Positions 18,007 to 27,045 of a stretch of 64,000 nt of DNA are shown one piece after another. Below the pieces are notes generated by a model, which had not been told where the DNA came from, ran no database searches, and was given only the letters and a program-made list of their open reading frames with translations. Positions within the stretch are counted from its first letter, which is position 1, and the number at the start of each line of letters is the position of its first letter. The position numbers and the translations under genes were made by a program. Source of the stretch: JANMMJ01 sp031373255 (GTDB taxonomy: Bacteria > Pseudomonadota > Alphaproteobacteria > Rhizobiales > Aestuariivirgaceae); assembly GCA_031373255.1 (NCBI GenBank), contig JANMMJ010000246.1, forward strand, positions 4,357 to 68,356, read 5' to 3'.

Positions 18007-18022
18007 GGGGCTATCCTCTCTT

Positions 18023-18679
18023 TCAACTGCACCAGTAGATTGTCACCGGCCTGGGCGACCTGAGCACGGCACGGACTGGCATGGCCTCGACCGGCCCACT
18101 CTTTTTCGCTTCGGCCAGCACCTTCTGCTTTTCCGCACCCTCGATGTGAAGCGCAATGAATTGTGCCTCAAGCAACGCCGGCAGCGTGAAGGTGAGGCGC
18201 GCCTCGCCGGCGCCCGGTGCCGTTATGTCGACAAGCCGCTTCGGCGTATTGGGATCGGTAGCCTCGCGCAGGCTGTCGCCGCCGGGAAAGAACGAGGCGG
18301 TATGCCCGTCATTTCCCATGCCAAGGATCACGGCATCCAGCGGGCCGATGCCTGCCGCCCGCGGATTGTCGACGAGCGGAACAAATGTAGCCGCTGCCGC
18401 CTTGTTTTGCAGCAGGTGTGCGCGCACCAGTCTGGCATTGGAGCGCTCATGATCTTCCGGTACCTGGCGCTCGTCGACCAGAGTCACGGTCACCTTGTCC
18501 CAATCGACATCGGCCTGTGACAGTGTATCGAACAGGAGCTTCGGCGTCGTGCCGCCAGAGACAGCGAGCGTGACTTCGCCATTGGTGCCGATCACCTTCT
18601 GAAGAGTCGAGGCAATATCACCAGCCAGCTGCCGGGCCAGCGTTTCGCGATCCGCGAAACTGCGCTCGGCTGCAATCAT
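18023..18679 (-). CDS. pgl: 6-phosphogluconolactonase, DevB type
   Basis: Hydrolyses 6-phosphogluconolactone to 6-phosphogluconate; 218 residues. Signature parts: LAVSGGTTPKLLFDTL near residue 40, VTLVDERQVPEDHERSN, and ILGMGNDGHTASFFPG (catalytic His). The ATG overlaps the zwf stop by one base (TGATG) and edd follows 16 nt later, so it is in the operon. Confidence 0.96.
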   Translation of the reverse strand: MIAAERSFADRETLARQLAGDIASTLQKVIGTNGEVTLAVSGGTTPKLLFDTLSQADVDWDKVTVTLVDERQVPEDHERSNARLVRAHLLQNKAAAATFVPLVDNPRAAGIGPLDAVILGMGNDGHTASFFPGGDSLREATDPNTPKRLVDITAPGAGEARLTFTLPALLEAQFIALHIEGAEKQKVLAEAKKSGPVEAMPVRAVLRSPRPVTIYWCS

Positions 18680-20157
18680 CAGGCCTCGTCCTCATACCAG
18701 GTGCGCCCATCGCGCTCGATCAGTGCGACCGCCGACGATGGTCCCCATGTACCAGCCGTGTACGGCTTGGGCAGTTCCGATGACTCCTTCCACGAGTCCA
18801 GAACCGGGTCGATCCAGCGCCACGCCGCTTCCACTTCGTCACGGCGCATGAACAGGGTCTGGTTGCCGCGCACCACATCCATGAGCAGACGTTCGTAGGC
18901 GTCCGGATTTCGGACCCCGAAAGCATCGGCAAAGCTCATGTCGAGCGGCACATAGCTGAGCCGCATGCCGCCGGGCCCCGGGTCCTTGATCATCAGCCAA
19001 AGCTTGACGCCTTCATCGGGCTGCAGCCGGATCACCAGCCGGTTAGCCGCAATTGGTCCGGCCGCGCCGTCAAACGCCGAATGCGGGATGGGCCGGAAGC
19101 CGATCACGATTTCCGAAACGCGCGAGGCCAGGCGCTTGCCGGTGCGAAGATAGAACGGCACGCCATTCCAGCGCCAGTTGCCGATTTCAGCTTTCAGGGC
19201 CACGAAGGTTTCGGTCTTGGACGTCGCCGAACCGAGCTCTTCGAGATAGCCGGCAACGGCACCTCCGGCATTGGCGCCGGCGCGATACTGGCCGCGCACC
19301 GTGTTGTTGGCCACATGGTCGCCGGTGATTGGCTTCAGCGATTTGAGAACCTTCAGCTTTTCATCGCGAACCGAATTTGCATCCATCGACGTTGGCGGTT
19401 CCATCGCCACCAGGCAGAGGAGCTGCAGCATGTGGTTCTGCACCATGTCGCGCAGCGCCCCGGCGGTATCGTAATATCCCGCCCGTCCTTCGACGCCGAG
19501 CGTCTCAGCGACGGTGATCTGCACATGGTCGACATGCGCCGAATTCCAGATCGGTTCGAACAGCGCATTGGCAAAGCGCAGCGCCATTAGGTTCTGTACG
19601 GTTTCCTTGCCGAGATAATGATCGATGCGGTAGACGGCCGGTTCGGCGAAGACCTTGCCGATGACGTCGTTCAGCGCCTTTGCCGATGCCCCGCTCTTGC
19701 CCACAGGCTTTTCGATGACGACACGGGTTTTCGGCGTCACGATCTGATGCTGGCCGAGCTTCTCGCAAATCGGTCCGAAAAGATCGGGACTGGTCGCGAG
19801 ATAGAAAACGCGGATCACATCCTGGTCGGGCTCCAGGGTCTTCGCAAGTTCTGGCCAGCCCGATTCACCGGATGCATCGGCGGCCACATAGTTGAGCCGC
19901 GCATAGAAACGCTCGCACACCTCGGGCCGCCGGTCGGCAATATCGACATGGGCTTCAATGGCGCCGCGCGCCATGGTGAGGAACTCCTCGCGGCTCATCG
20001 GCCGGCGTGATACGCCGATGATACGCGCGCGATCTGGAATCTGCCCCTGCTCGTCGCGGTGGAACAGGGCGGGAAGCAGCTTGCGCTGCGCCAGATCGCC
20101 GGTCGCGCCGAAGACGACGAGATCGAAGGGATCGACTGGGATGATGCGTGTGGTCAT
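18679..20157 (-). CDS. zwf: Glucose-6-phosphate 1-dehydrogenase
   Basis: Oxidises glucose 6-phosphate to 6-phosphogluconolactone with NAD(P)+; 492 residues. The dinucleotide-binding start is FGATGDLAQRKLLPALF and the active-site signature is RIDHYLGKETVQN, with the catalytic His further on. It is the first gene of the cluster. A TTGCAC-N17-TATTAT promoter lies just upstream at 20179-20207, while the ribosome site before the ATG is weak. Confidence 0.97.
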   Translation of the reverse strand: MTTRIIPVDPFDLVVFGATGDLAQRKLLPALFHRDEQGQIPDRARIIGVSRRPMSREEFLTMARGAIEAHVDIADRRPEVCERFYARLNYVAADASGESGWPELAKTLEPDQDVIRVFYLATSPDLFGPICEKLGQHQIVTPKTRVVIEKPVGKSGASAKALNDVIGKVFAEPAVYRIDHYLGKETVQNLMALRFANALFEPIWNSAHVDHVQITVAETLGVEGRAGYYDTAGALRDMVQNHMLQLLCLVAMEPPTSMDANSVRDEKLKVLKSLKPITGDHVANNTVRGQYRAGANAGGAVAGYLEELGSATSKTETFVALKAEIGNWRWNGVPFYLRTGKRLASRVSEIVIGFRPIPHSAFDGAAGPIAANRLVIRLQPDEGVKLWLMIKDPGPGGMRLSYVPLDMSFADAFGVRNPDAYERLLMDVVRGNQTLFMRRDEVEAAWRWIDPVLDSWKESSELPKPYTAGTWGPSSAVALIERDGRTWYEDEA

Positions 20158-20178
20158 GACTTTAATTCAGACCTTAAA

Positions 20179-20207
20179 ATAATACACGAAGCAAGTGTTT
20201 TGTGCAA
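20179..20207 (-). promoter_or_regulatory. Sigma-70-like promoter of the zwf operon
   Basis: Read on the minus strand, -35 TTGCAC (20202-20207), a 17-nt spacer and -10 TATTAT (20179-20184) precede zwf in the 64-bp space shared with the divergent hrpB. It is AT-rich compared with its surroundings. No clear regulator palindrome was found next to it. Confidence 0.6.
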
Positions 20208-20221
20208 TGCAAACAAACTGA

Positions 20222-22678
20222 ATGTCCACCGATCTCCCCATCGAACAGGCCCTTCCGCCCCTCAAGGCGGCCCTAGCCCGCAGTGCCGCCGCCGTGCTTG
20301 TTGCTGAACCGGGGGCTGGCAAAACCACGCATGTTCCATTGGCGCTTCTGGGCGAAACCTGGGCCCGAGGCAAGTCGATTGTGATGCTCGAGCCGCGCCG
20401 CCTTGCGGCCCGCGCCGCGGCCCGCCGCATGGCCGAAACTCTTGGTGAAGAGGTTGGTGAAACCGTGGGCTATTCCGTGCGGCTTGATCGCAAGGTTTCC
20501 GCGAGGACCCGCATCGAGGTTGTGACCGAGGGCATCCTTACGCGCCGCTTGCAGGGCGACGCAGCGTTGGCAGGTATCGGCCTTCTGATCTTCGACGAGT
20601 TCCATGAGCGCAGCCTTGATGGCGATCTTGCGCTTGCACTTGCGCTCGATGTGCAGCAGGGCCTGCGCGACGATCTGAAAATTCTCGTCATGTCGGCGAC
20701 TATCGATGCCGCCCGCATCTCTGCATTTCTGAACAACGCACCGGTGATCGCATCGCCAGGCCGCACGTTCCCCGTTGAGACGCGCCACGGTGAGCGCATT
20801 CAATTGAAATCCATGGTTCAGGACACGGCGCGTGCCGTGAAACGCGCCATGTCCGAAGCCGAAGGCAGCTTCCTGGTTTTCCTGCCGGGGGAAGGTGAAA
20901 TTCGCCACGTTGCCGATGAATTGAAAAATGTGAACGCCGATGTCATGCCGCTCTATGGCGCCATGTCCTTTGCAGACCAGGATCGCGCCATAAGGCCGGC
21001 AGTATCGGGCAGGCGCAAGATCGTGCTGGCAACCACCATTGCCGAAACATCGCTGACTATCGAAGGCATCGGCATCGTCGTCGATACTGGATACAAGCGA
21101 AAGCCCCGTTTCGATCCGGGCTCGGGCATGACCACGCTGGAAACGCTGCGGGTGACGCTTGCATCCGCCGACCAGCGCCGTGGCCGCGCCGGACGTCTTG
21201 GCCCCGGCATTTGCTACCGGTTGTGGCCCGAGGAAGAAAACCGGGCCTTGCTTGCCTATGATCCGCCTGAAATCCTGTCTGCCGATCTTGCGCCACTGGC
21301 GCTTGAACTGGCCGCATGGGGTGTCGCCGATCCGGCAGCGCTTCGCTGGCTTGATCCGCCACCGCAAGCAGCGTTCGCCCAGGCGCGCGAATTGTTGGTG
21401 GAACTCGATGCTGTTGATCGGAGCGGCGCTATAACGGCGATGGGGAAAGCCATGGCCGCCCTGCCACTGCACCCGCGGCTTGCCCATATGGTTGTCGCGG
21501 GCGATGCGAAAGGCAGCGGTGCGCTCGCAGCCGAACTTGCTAGCCTCCTGGCTGAACGCGACATTCTCGACCGTGGCAATGACGTGGACATCGCCCTGCG
21601 GATCGAAGCCCTGCATGGCGAGCGCGCGAACACCAATCGCGCCGCGCGGGAACGGGTAAAGGAAGGAGCGCGGCAGGTACGCCAGATTGCCCGCATCAAG
21701 GGGGGCGATGAGGTGAGCCCGGGCGTACTTCTCGGCCTTGCCTTTCCCGATCGCATTGCGCAGGCGCGTGGCGCCCGTGGCCGTTTCCGGCTCTCTGGCG
21801 GCGGCGGCGCCGTCATGCCGGAACATGATGGACTTGCAGCAAGCCCCTTTCTTGCCATCGCCACGACTGACGGCAAGCCGGGCGACCAGAAAATATTTCT
21901 TGCGGCCGCCTTGAGCCTTGGCGAAATCGAAGAGCATTTCGCCGCGCACATTGAAACCGAGGAAGTGCTCGGCTGGGACAATCGCCAGCGCATGGTGACG
22001 GCGAGCCGTCGCCGCAAACTGGGCGCCCTTGTGCTGGAGGAACGTCCGTTAAACCAGCCCGCGCCCGAGAAACTCGCGGACGCCATGTGCCAGGGCGTAA
22101 AAACCATGGGGCTGACAGCATTGCCATGGACCGAAGGCGCCGAACGTTTGCGTGCCCGCGCGCAGTTCCTCCGCAAGCTCTTTCCTGAGGAAGACTGGCC
22201 GGACTTGAGCGATACTGGGCTCATGGCCTCACTCGCGGACTGGCTGACGCCTTTCCTTGCCGGCATGACCCGGGCCCAGCATCTCGAACGTCTCGACATG
22301 CACGAAATCATGCGAAGTCTTCTGCCGCATCATCTTTTGCGCCAACTCGACAAATTGGCCCCTTCGCGCATTGCCATACCCTCTGGCAAGGAGGTGACGA
22401 TTGACTATCCAGCCGAAGGCGATCCTGTGCTTGCCGCCAGGCTTCAGGAAATGTTCGGTCTTGCAGTGACGCCGCGCATCGCCGATGGCCGGGCCAAATT
22501 GCGCATCGAGTTGCTATCGCCTGCTGGCCGTCCACTCGCCGTCACCCAAAGTTTGGAAACCTTCTGGACCAACGTTTATCCCTCGGTCCGTTCCGAAATG
22601 CGCGGCCGCTACCCTCGCCATGTCTGGCCCGAGGACCCGGTCAATACGGCTCCGGTCAGGCCCAACAAGCTTCGTTGA
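20222..22678 (+). CDS. hrpB: ATP-dependent helicase HrpB
   Basis: A DEAH/RHA-family RNA helicase of 818 residues, the usual HrpB size. Motifs in order: AEPGAGKTTHVPLALL (Walker A), EPRRLAARAAA, DEFHERSLDGDLALAL (the HrpB variant of DEAH), MSATID, FLPGEGEI, TTIAETSLTIEG and QRRGRAGR. The C-terminal HrpB-specific domain (VRSEMRGRYPRHVWPEDP) is intact. Its physiological role is poorly defined in most bacteria. It is divergent from zwf and convergent with a LacI-type gene. Confidence 0.96.
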   Translation: MSTDLPIEQALPPLKAALARSAAAVLVAEPGAGKTTHVPLALLGETWARGKSIVMLEPRRLAARAAARRMAETLGEEVGETVGYSVRLDRKVSARTRIEVVTEGILTRRLQGDAALAGIGLLIFDEFHERSLDGDLALALALDVQQGLRDDLKILVMSATIDAARISAFLNNAPVIASPGRTFPVETRHGERIQLKSMVQDTARAVKRAMSEAEGSFLVFLPGEGEIRHVADELKNVNADVMPLYGAMSFADQDRAIRPAVSGRRKIVLATTIAETSLTIEGIGIVVDTGYKRKPRFDPGSGMTTLETLRVTLASADQRRGRAGRLGPGICYRLWPEEENRALLAYDPPEILSADLAPLALELAAWGVADPAALRWLDPPPQAAFAQARELLVELDAVDRSGAITAMGKAMAALPLHPRLAHMVVAGDAKGSGALAAELASLLAERDILDRGNDVDIALRIEALHGERANTNRAARERVKEGARQVRQIARIKGGDEVSPGVLLGLAFPDRIAQARGARGRFRLSGGGGAVMPEHDGLAASPFLAIATTDGKPGDQKIFLAAALSLGEIEEHFAAHIETEEVLGWDNRQRMVTASRRRKLGALVLEERPLNQPAPEKLADAMCQGVKTMGLTALPWTEGAERLRARAQFLRKLFPEEDWPDLSDTGLMASLADWLTPFLAGMTRAQHLERLDMHEIMRSLLPHHLLRQLDKLAPSRIAIPSGKEVTIDYPAEGDPVLAARLQEMFGLAVTPRIADGRAKLRIELLSPAGRPLAVTQSLETFWTNVYPSVRSEMRGRYPRHVWPEDPVNTAPVRPNKLR

Positions 22679-22682
22679 CCGA

Positions 22683-23711
22683 TCAATCGGATGACAGCGG
22701 AAGATTAAAGGGCGTCACGATCTGGAAATGTGAGAGCGGCCTGCGTTGATCCTTCGGCAGGGCACCGTGCGCCCGCATCAGATGCTGGCAGGCCAGCCGC
22801 ATGTCCTGTGCAAGATCATGATGCAGTACGGCGCTGATCTCACCATGGCGCAACAGCCTGATATTGTCGGCATCGAGATCATGCCCGATGAACACCCTGC
22901 ACGCACACTTCGCCGCGCGAAACGCAGCGCAAATCGCAGCATTGCCGCCCCCGATGGAATAGACGGCGGCGATGCCTCGCTCACGCTCCAGCACATCGCG
23001 CACCTGCGCACCGGTAGCCCGGTCGATCCCATAGCCCTCGCTCACTTCAATGACTGACAAATGCGGATAGCGCGCGCGCAGCGCCCGGCGAAACCCGATC
23101 TCGCGTTCCTCCTCGCCGCGAAAGCGATTGCTGGACAGCGTGACCAGCACCTTGGCGTTTTCAGGCCCCAGCCACTGGCCGATGAGATAGGCCGCCGTTT
23201 CTCCTGCTGCGCGGTTATCGATGCCGACATAGGCGCGCCGCCGCGACGTGGGGATGTCGGTTACAAGCGTGATCACCGGAATGCGCCTGTCGGACAGGCG
23301 GTTCACCGCCGCGGCGATCTCTGGCGTATCCGGTGCCTTGAGCAATACGCCGTGACTGCCACGCGCGCCGATGCGATCGAGCAAAGTCACCAGTTCCTTC
23401 ACCAGGAAAACTTCGCGCAGGTGAAATCTTGAGCGGAAGATGGCGGGCCGCATGGCTGGCATTTCCGCTTCAAGCGCCTGTCGCACCACCTCGGTGAACC
23501 GTGACGGCGCTTCCATGACGATGTCGATCATGAACTTGCGCCCTGCCAGCACGGTTTGCTCGCTCTGGCGGCCAAGTTCGCGGAGCGCCACGGCAATGCG
23601 CTGTGCGGTAAGCTTGCGCACCCCGCCCCGCCCGTTCAGCACCCGGTCGACGGTCGCGACGCTCAATCCGGCCTGAAGGGCAATCTCCTTGATAGGGAAC
23701 TCATGGGTCAT
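22683..23711 (-). CDS. LacI-family transcriptional regulator
   Basis: A 342-residue regulator. The N-terminal helix-turn-helix (FPIKEIALQAGLSVATVDRVLNGRGGVR) is a LacI domain with the less common VDRVLNGRGGV hinge seen in the branch whose ligand-binding domain resembles sugar-binding protein family 1/4. The effector domain contains LKAPDTPEIAAAVNRL and YVGIDNRAAGETAAYLIGQW. The ATG at 23711 was chosen as the start of the helix-turn-helix domain. It is divergent from the PhyH-type dioxygenase gene, which it may control through the palindrome at 23760-23771. The effector is unknown. Confidence 0.9.
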   Translation of the reverse strand: MTHEFPIKEIALQAGLSVATVDRVLNGRGGVRKLTAQRIAVALRELGRQSEQTVLAGRKFMIDIVMEAPSRFTEVVRQALEAEMPAMRPAIFRSRFHLREVFLVKELVTLLDRIGARGSHGVLLKAPDTPEIAAAVNRLSDRRIPVITLVTDIPTSRRRAYVGIDNRAAGETAAYLIGQWLGPENAKVLVTLSSNRFRGEEEREIGFRRALRARYPHLSVIEVSEGYGIDRATGAQVRDVLERERGIAAVYSIGGGNAAICAAFRAAKCACRVFIGHDLDADNIRLLRHGEISAVLHHDLAQDMRLACQHLMRAHGALPKDQRRPLSHFQIVTPFNLPLSSD

Positions 23712-23759
23712 GCAAGCGCGATGCTCCTGAGGTGAATTTGAGGGATTTCTGCGGTATCG

Positions 23760-23771
23760 TCCAGATCTGGA
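23760..23771. promoter_or_regulatory. Perfect 12-bp palindrome TCCAGATCTGGA, candidate LacI operator
   Basis: Located in the 110-bp region between the LacI-type gene and the dioxygenase gene, just before a -10-like TATAGT. A perfect even palindrome in a promoter next to a LacI gene is a common operator form. The link is inferred. Confidence 0.4.
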
Positions 23772-23821
23772 TGTTCTATAGTCCGAGGCCACCAGCACCA
23801 GCAATTCCGGAGGATAGGCCC

Positions 23822-25015
23822 GTGAAGACCGATAACATTGCCAAGCTTCGTTCAGATCGTGTGTGGCTCACCCCGGACTCCTGTGATCTGGAGGATTTCG
23901 AGAAACTCATCTCCCGTCAGACCAAGGCTGAGGATTACCCCCTCGCCAGCGAAATCCAGTCGAACGTTCTGATCTACGACGGTGACGCGGTGCGCGCTGC
24001 CGCAAAGGACCCTAACGCCCGCAAGGCCATCATGGCTGAATGGACCGAGGCCATGCTGACCGGGCCAGGCATCGTGGTCTTCAAGAAGGCATTTGCCGAT
24101 ACCGCTCCGGTCGATGCCGCAACTGACGCCTTCCATGCGATGATTGCCGAACAGCATGCGCAGGGAACCGCGGCCGGGGATCATTTCGCCAAGCCCGGCG
24201 CCAATGACCGAATCTGGAATGCGCTGGAAAAACTCTGTCTGCGCGATCCCGAAATCTTTGCCTGCTACTATTCCAATGAGATCATCGCCATGATCTCGGA
24301 GTCCTGGCTCGGCATCGGATACCAGATTACCTCGCAACTCAATGTGGTGAATCCCGGCGGCGAAGCCCAATCGGTGCACCGCGACTATCATATGGGATTC
24401 CAGACATCAAAAGAGATTGCACAGTATCCGGCCCATGCCCATCTGCTTTCGCCGGTACTGACCTTGCAGGGTGCCGTCGCCCATGTCGACATGCCGGTTG
24501 AAACCGGCCCGACATTGTATCTTCCTTATTCGCAGACCTTTGCGCCCGGATTCTTTGCCTGGCGCAAGCCTGAGTTCAAGGAGTTCTTTACCAAGAACTA
24601 CGTGCAGTTGCCTCTGTCCAAAGGCGATGCGGCATTCTTCAATCCGGCTCTGTTCCACGCGGCGGGCACCAACCACACCAAGGATGTCAGGCGCATGGCC
24701 AACCTGTTGCAGGTATCCTCCGCCTATGGCCGGGCCATGGAGAGCGTTGACCGGGCTCGCATGAGTGCTGCGATTTATCCCGCCCTGAAGCGGCTCGAGG
24801 CTTCTGGAAAACTCGACTCAAATGGCGTGCGATATGCCGTCGCCGCGAGCGCCGAGGGCTATTCCTTCCCCACCAATCTCGATCGTGATCCGCCGATTGG
24901 CGGCCTCGCCCCTGCAACCCAGCAGGCTGTTCTTTTGAAAGCACTTGATGAGAACTGGACCCCGGCCGTCTTCAATGAAATGCTCGAAAAGCTCGCCACG
25001 AAAAAACTGACCTGA
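23822..25015 (+). CDS. Phytanoyl-CoA dioxygenase (PhyH) family protein
   Basis: A 397-residue protein of the Fe(II)/2-oxoglutarate dioxygenase superfamily. The metal triad is probably the H-x-D of VHRDYHMGF (about residue 185) and the distal His of ALFHAAGTNHTKDVRRMANLLQ, which also holds an Arg suited to bind 2-oxoglutarate. The GTG at 23822 follows GGAGGATAGGCCC, a strong site; longer in-frame starts lie in the promoter region. Divergent from a LacI regulator, so it may act on a sugar- or polyol-like compound, but the substrate is unknown. Confidence 0.85.
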   Translation: MKTDNIAKLRSDRVWLTPDSCDLEDFEKLISRQTKAEDYPLASEIQSNVLIYDGDAVRAAAKDPNARKAIMAEWTEAMLTGPGIVVFKKAFADTAPVDAATDAFHAMIAEQHAQGTAAGDHFAKPGANDRIWNALEKLCLRDPEIFACYYSNEIIAMISESWLGIGYQITSQLNVVNPGGEAQSVHRDYHMGFQTSKEIAQYPAHAHLLSPVLTLQGAVAHVDMPVETGPTLYLPYSQTFAPGFFAWRKPEFKEFFTKNYVQLPLSKGDAAFFNPALFHAAGTNHTKDVRRMANLLQVSSAYGRAMESVDRARMSAAIYPALKRLEASGKLDSNGVRYAVAASAEGYSFPTNLDRDPPIGGLAPATQQAVLLKALDENWTPAVFNEMLEKLATKKLT

Positions 25016-25155
25016 CAGGCATTCGGGCTTTGAGATATGTGCATGCCGCATGTAGTCCATGACGGCGTGCAGACGGACAGATGGGCCACGAAATGCTAGT
25101 CGGTGCTGCATGGATATCGGTGGCAGACAGGCACTATTCGTGATTTCGCGCGGCC

Positions 25156-26118
25156 TTGACCGTGGCAGTTGATGCGGCCATAGGCCAGCCCCAGCGCCGA
25201 CATCATCCGACTCGCGGCATCGCTTATCTGTGCGCCGGTATTTTTGCCTTCTCCCTGCACGATATCGCCGTCAAGCTGGTGAGCGGATCTTACCCCTTGA
25301 GCGAAGTCATGTTCATCCGGAGCATCACCGCCATGCCGTTCATGCTGGCGCTGATGCATTTTGACGTGGGCCTGCGTGGTTTCTTCAGCTACCGGCCGGG
25401 CGCATTGTTTTTGCGGGCCCTGATCCTGCTTGTTGGTTACCTGTCTTACTATCTGGCCTTCGCCGCCATTCCCTTTACCGATTCCGTCGCGCTCTATTCC
25501 ACCGTGCCGCTGATCATCGTGGCTCTGGCGGGACCAATGCTCGGTGAAAAGGTGGGACCATTGCGCTGGTTTGCCGTGATCGCGGGGTTTGCGGGCGTGT
25601 TGATCATGATGCGGCCGACGGGCGGCATTTTCGAACCGGCAGGGCTGCTGATCCTGCTCTGCGCATTTCTCTACAGCATCGGCATGATCATGGCGCGGAG
25701 CATGGGGGCCACCGTGCCCGGCTCGGTCATGGCCTCATACACGACGTTCATATTTCTCTTCGCGGCGGCGGGCATGTGGGCAGTGTTTTCGGTCATTGAT
25801 TTTGGAGCGTGGGATCATCCAAGCGCGGCTTTCCTGGTGCGGCCCTGGGCCATGCCGTCCAGATCCGATTTGCTGCTCATGATGTCGTGCGGCGTCACGG
25901 CGGCAGCCGGTGTAACTGGTCTGACGTTCGCTTATCGCGAGGCCGAAGCCAACCTCGTTGCGAGTTTCGAATATACAGCACTGGTATGGGCAGCAATCTG
26001 GGGCTTTCTGGTCTGGAACGAGATCCCGAAGCTATCGACCATCACCGGCGCCGCCCTCATCGTGGGCGCCGGTCTGGTCGCACTTGCGGCAGGCCGCATA
26101 TCGGCTGGCAGGACATAG
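25156..26118 (+). CDS. EamA/DMT-superfamily transporter
   Basis: A 320-residue inner-membrane protein with ten predicted helices in two EamA repeats (roughly residues 20-150 and 165-312). Typical parts are LRALILLVGYLSYYLAFAAI, ALYSTVPLIIVALAGPMLGEKV and ASFEYTALVWAAIWGFLVW. The start is a TTG at 25156; no strong ribosome site is seen. Members export metabolites or take up small solutes, and the substrate cannot be told. It is followed by dgoK 21 bp later. Confidence 0.88.
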   Translation: MTVAVDAAIGQPQRRHHPTRGIAYLCAGIFAFSLHDIAVKLVSGSYPLSEVMFIRSITAMPFMLALMHFDVGLRGFFSYRPGALFLRALILLVGYLSYYLAFAAIPFTDSVALYSTVPLIIVALAGPMLGEKVGPLRWFAVIAGFAGVLIMMRPTGGIFEPAGLLILLCAFLYSIGMIMARSMGATVPGSVMASYTTFIFLFAAAGMWAVFSVIDFGAWDHPSAAFLVRPWAMPSRSDLLLMMSCGVTAAAGVTGLTFAYREAEANLVASFEYTALVWAAIWGFLVWNEIPKLSTITGAALIVGAGLVALAAGRISAGRT

Positions 26119-26139
26119 ACAGGCGTTGCACAAGATGGC

Positions 26140-27036
26140 ATGTCAAATCCCGTCATGACAGCCTCTTTCATTGCACTCGATTGGGGAACCACGTCCTTTC
26201 GCGCCTATCTGGTGGATATGCGGGGCGAGGTCATTGCTGAACGCAGCGCTCCTGACGGTATCCTGAGCGTCGGCAATGGCGATTTTGAAATCGTTCTCGA
26301 GCGCAATATTGGCGACTGGGATGCAGGACTTCCCATTCTCGCGGCGGGCATGATCACGTCGAAGCAGGGCTGGGTAGAGGTGCCTTACTGCCCATGTCCG
26401 GCGGGTCTTGAGGAAATTGCGGCGCGCCTGAAGCACCATGTCACCGCGAGCCGCCGCGCCATCGCGTTAGTTCCCGGCGTGAGCTGCGAGATAGATGGCA
26501 TTCCAGATGTCATGCGTGGCGAGGAAACCCAGGTCTTTGGCGCTCTTGATAGTGCAAGCGGCCGCTTCGTTCTTCCCGGTACCCACTCCAAATGGGTAAC
26601 GGTCAAGCAGGGGCGTATTGTGCAATTCACCACTTACATGACCGGCGAGGTGTTCGCTGCATTGAAAAGCCATACGATCCTTGGCCGCCTCATGCAGGAT
26701 GGCGATCATGATCGCGAAGCCTTTGCCAGGGGCGTCAATGCCGGTGTCAAGCATGGCGGCCGCTTACTGCATGCTATCTTCAGCGCCAGGACTTTGGGAC
26801 TGTTCGAACATCTGCCTGGCCAAAGCCTTTCTGACTATCTCTCGGGGCTGCTCATCGGTGCGGAAATGTCGGGTGAATCGAGGCAGGGCGAGGCAACGCT
26901 CGTTGGCGCTGCCATGCTGTGCGCCCGCTACAGCGAGGCATTTGCCGTCGCAGGCCGCAGCAGAGTAATCGGCAATCCGCAAGCCGCCGTCGCCGGCCTG
27001 CGCCGCATCGGCCAGGCCGCCAAATTGATCATGTAA
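26140..27036 (+). CDS. dgoK: 2-dehydro-3-deoxygalactonokinase
   Basis: Phosphorylates 2-keto-3-deoxygalactonate to KDPGal, a step of the De Ley-Doudoroff galactose pathway; 298 residues. ALDWGTTSFRAYLVD is the N-terminal phosphate-binding loop, and GEETQVFGAL, LPGTHSKWV and TTYMTGEVFAAL are characteristic of DgoK. An ATG at 26155 is an alternative start. It is followed 9 bp later by a sugar dehydrogenase, and galM and a sugar-acid dehydratase lie next, so together they suggest oxidative aldose breakdown. No dgoA aldolase is adjacent. Confidence 0.92.
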   Translation: MSNPVMTASFIALDWGTTSFRAYLVDMRGEVIAERSAPDGILSVGNGDFEIVLERNIGDWDAGLPILAAGMITSKQGWVEVPYCPCPAGLEEIAARLKHHVTASRRAIALVPGVSCEIDGIPDVMRGEETQVFGALDSASGRFVLPGTHSKWVTVKQGRIVQFTTYMTGEVFAALKSHTILGRLMQDGDHDREAFARGVNAGVKHGGRLLHAIFSARTLGLFEHLPGQSLSDYLSGLLIGAEMSGESRQGEATLVGAAMLCARYSEAFAVAGRSRVIGNPQAAVAGLRRIGQAAKLIM

Positions 27037-27045
27037 GGAGCAATC

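Noticed and set aside
20273..21949. 558-codon minus-strand frame inside hrpB
   Set aside because: It mirrors conserved helicase motifs on the plus strand and has no recognisable domain of its own.
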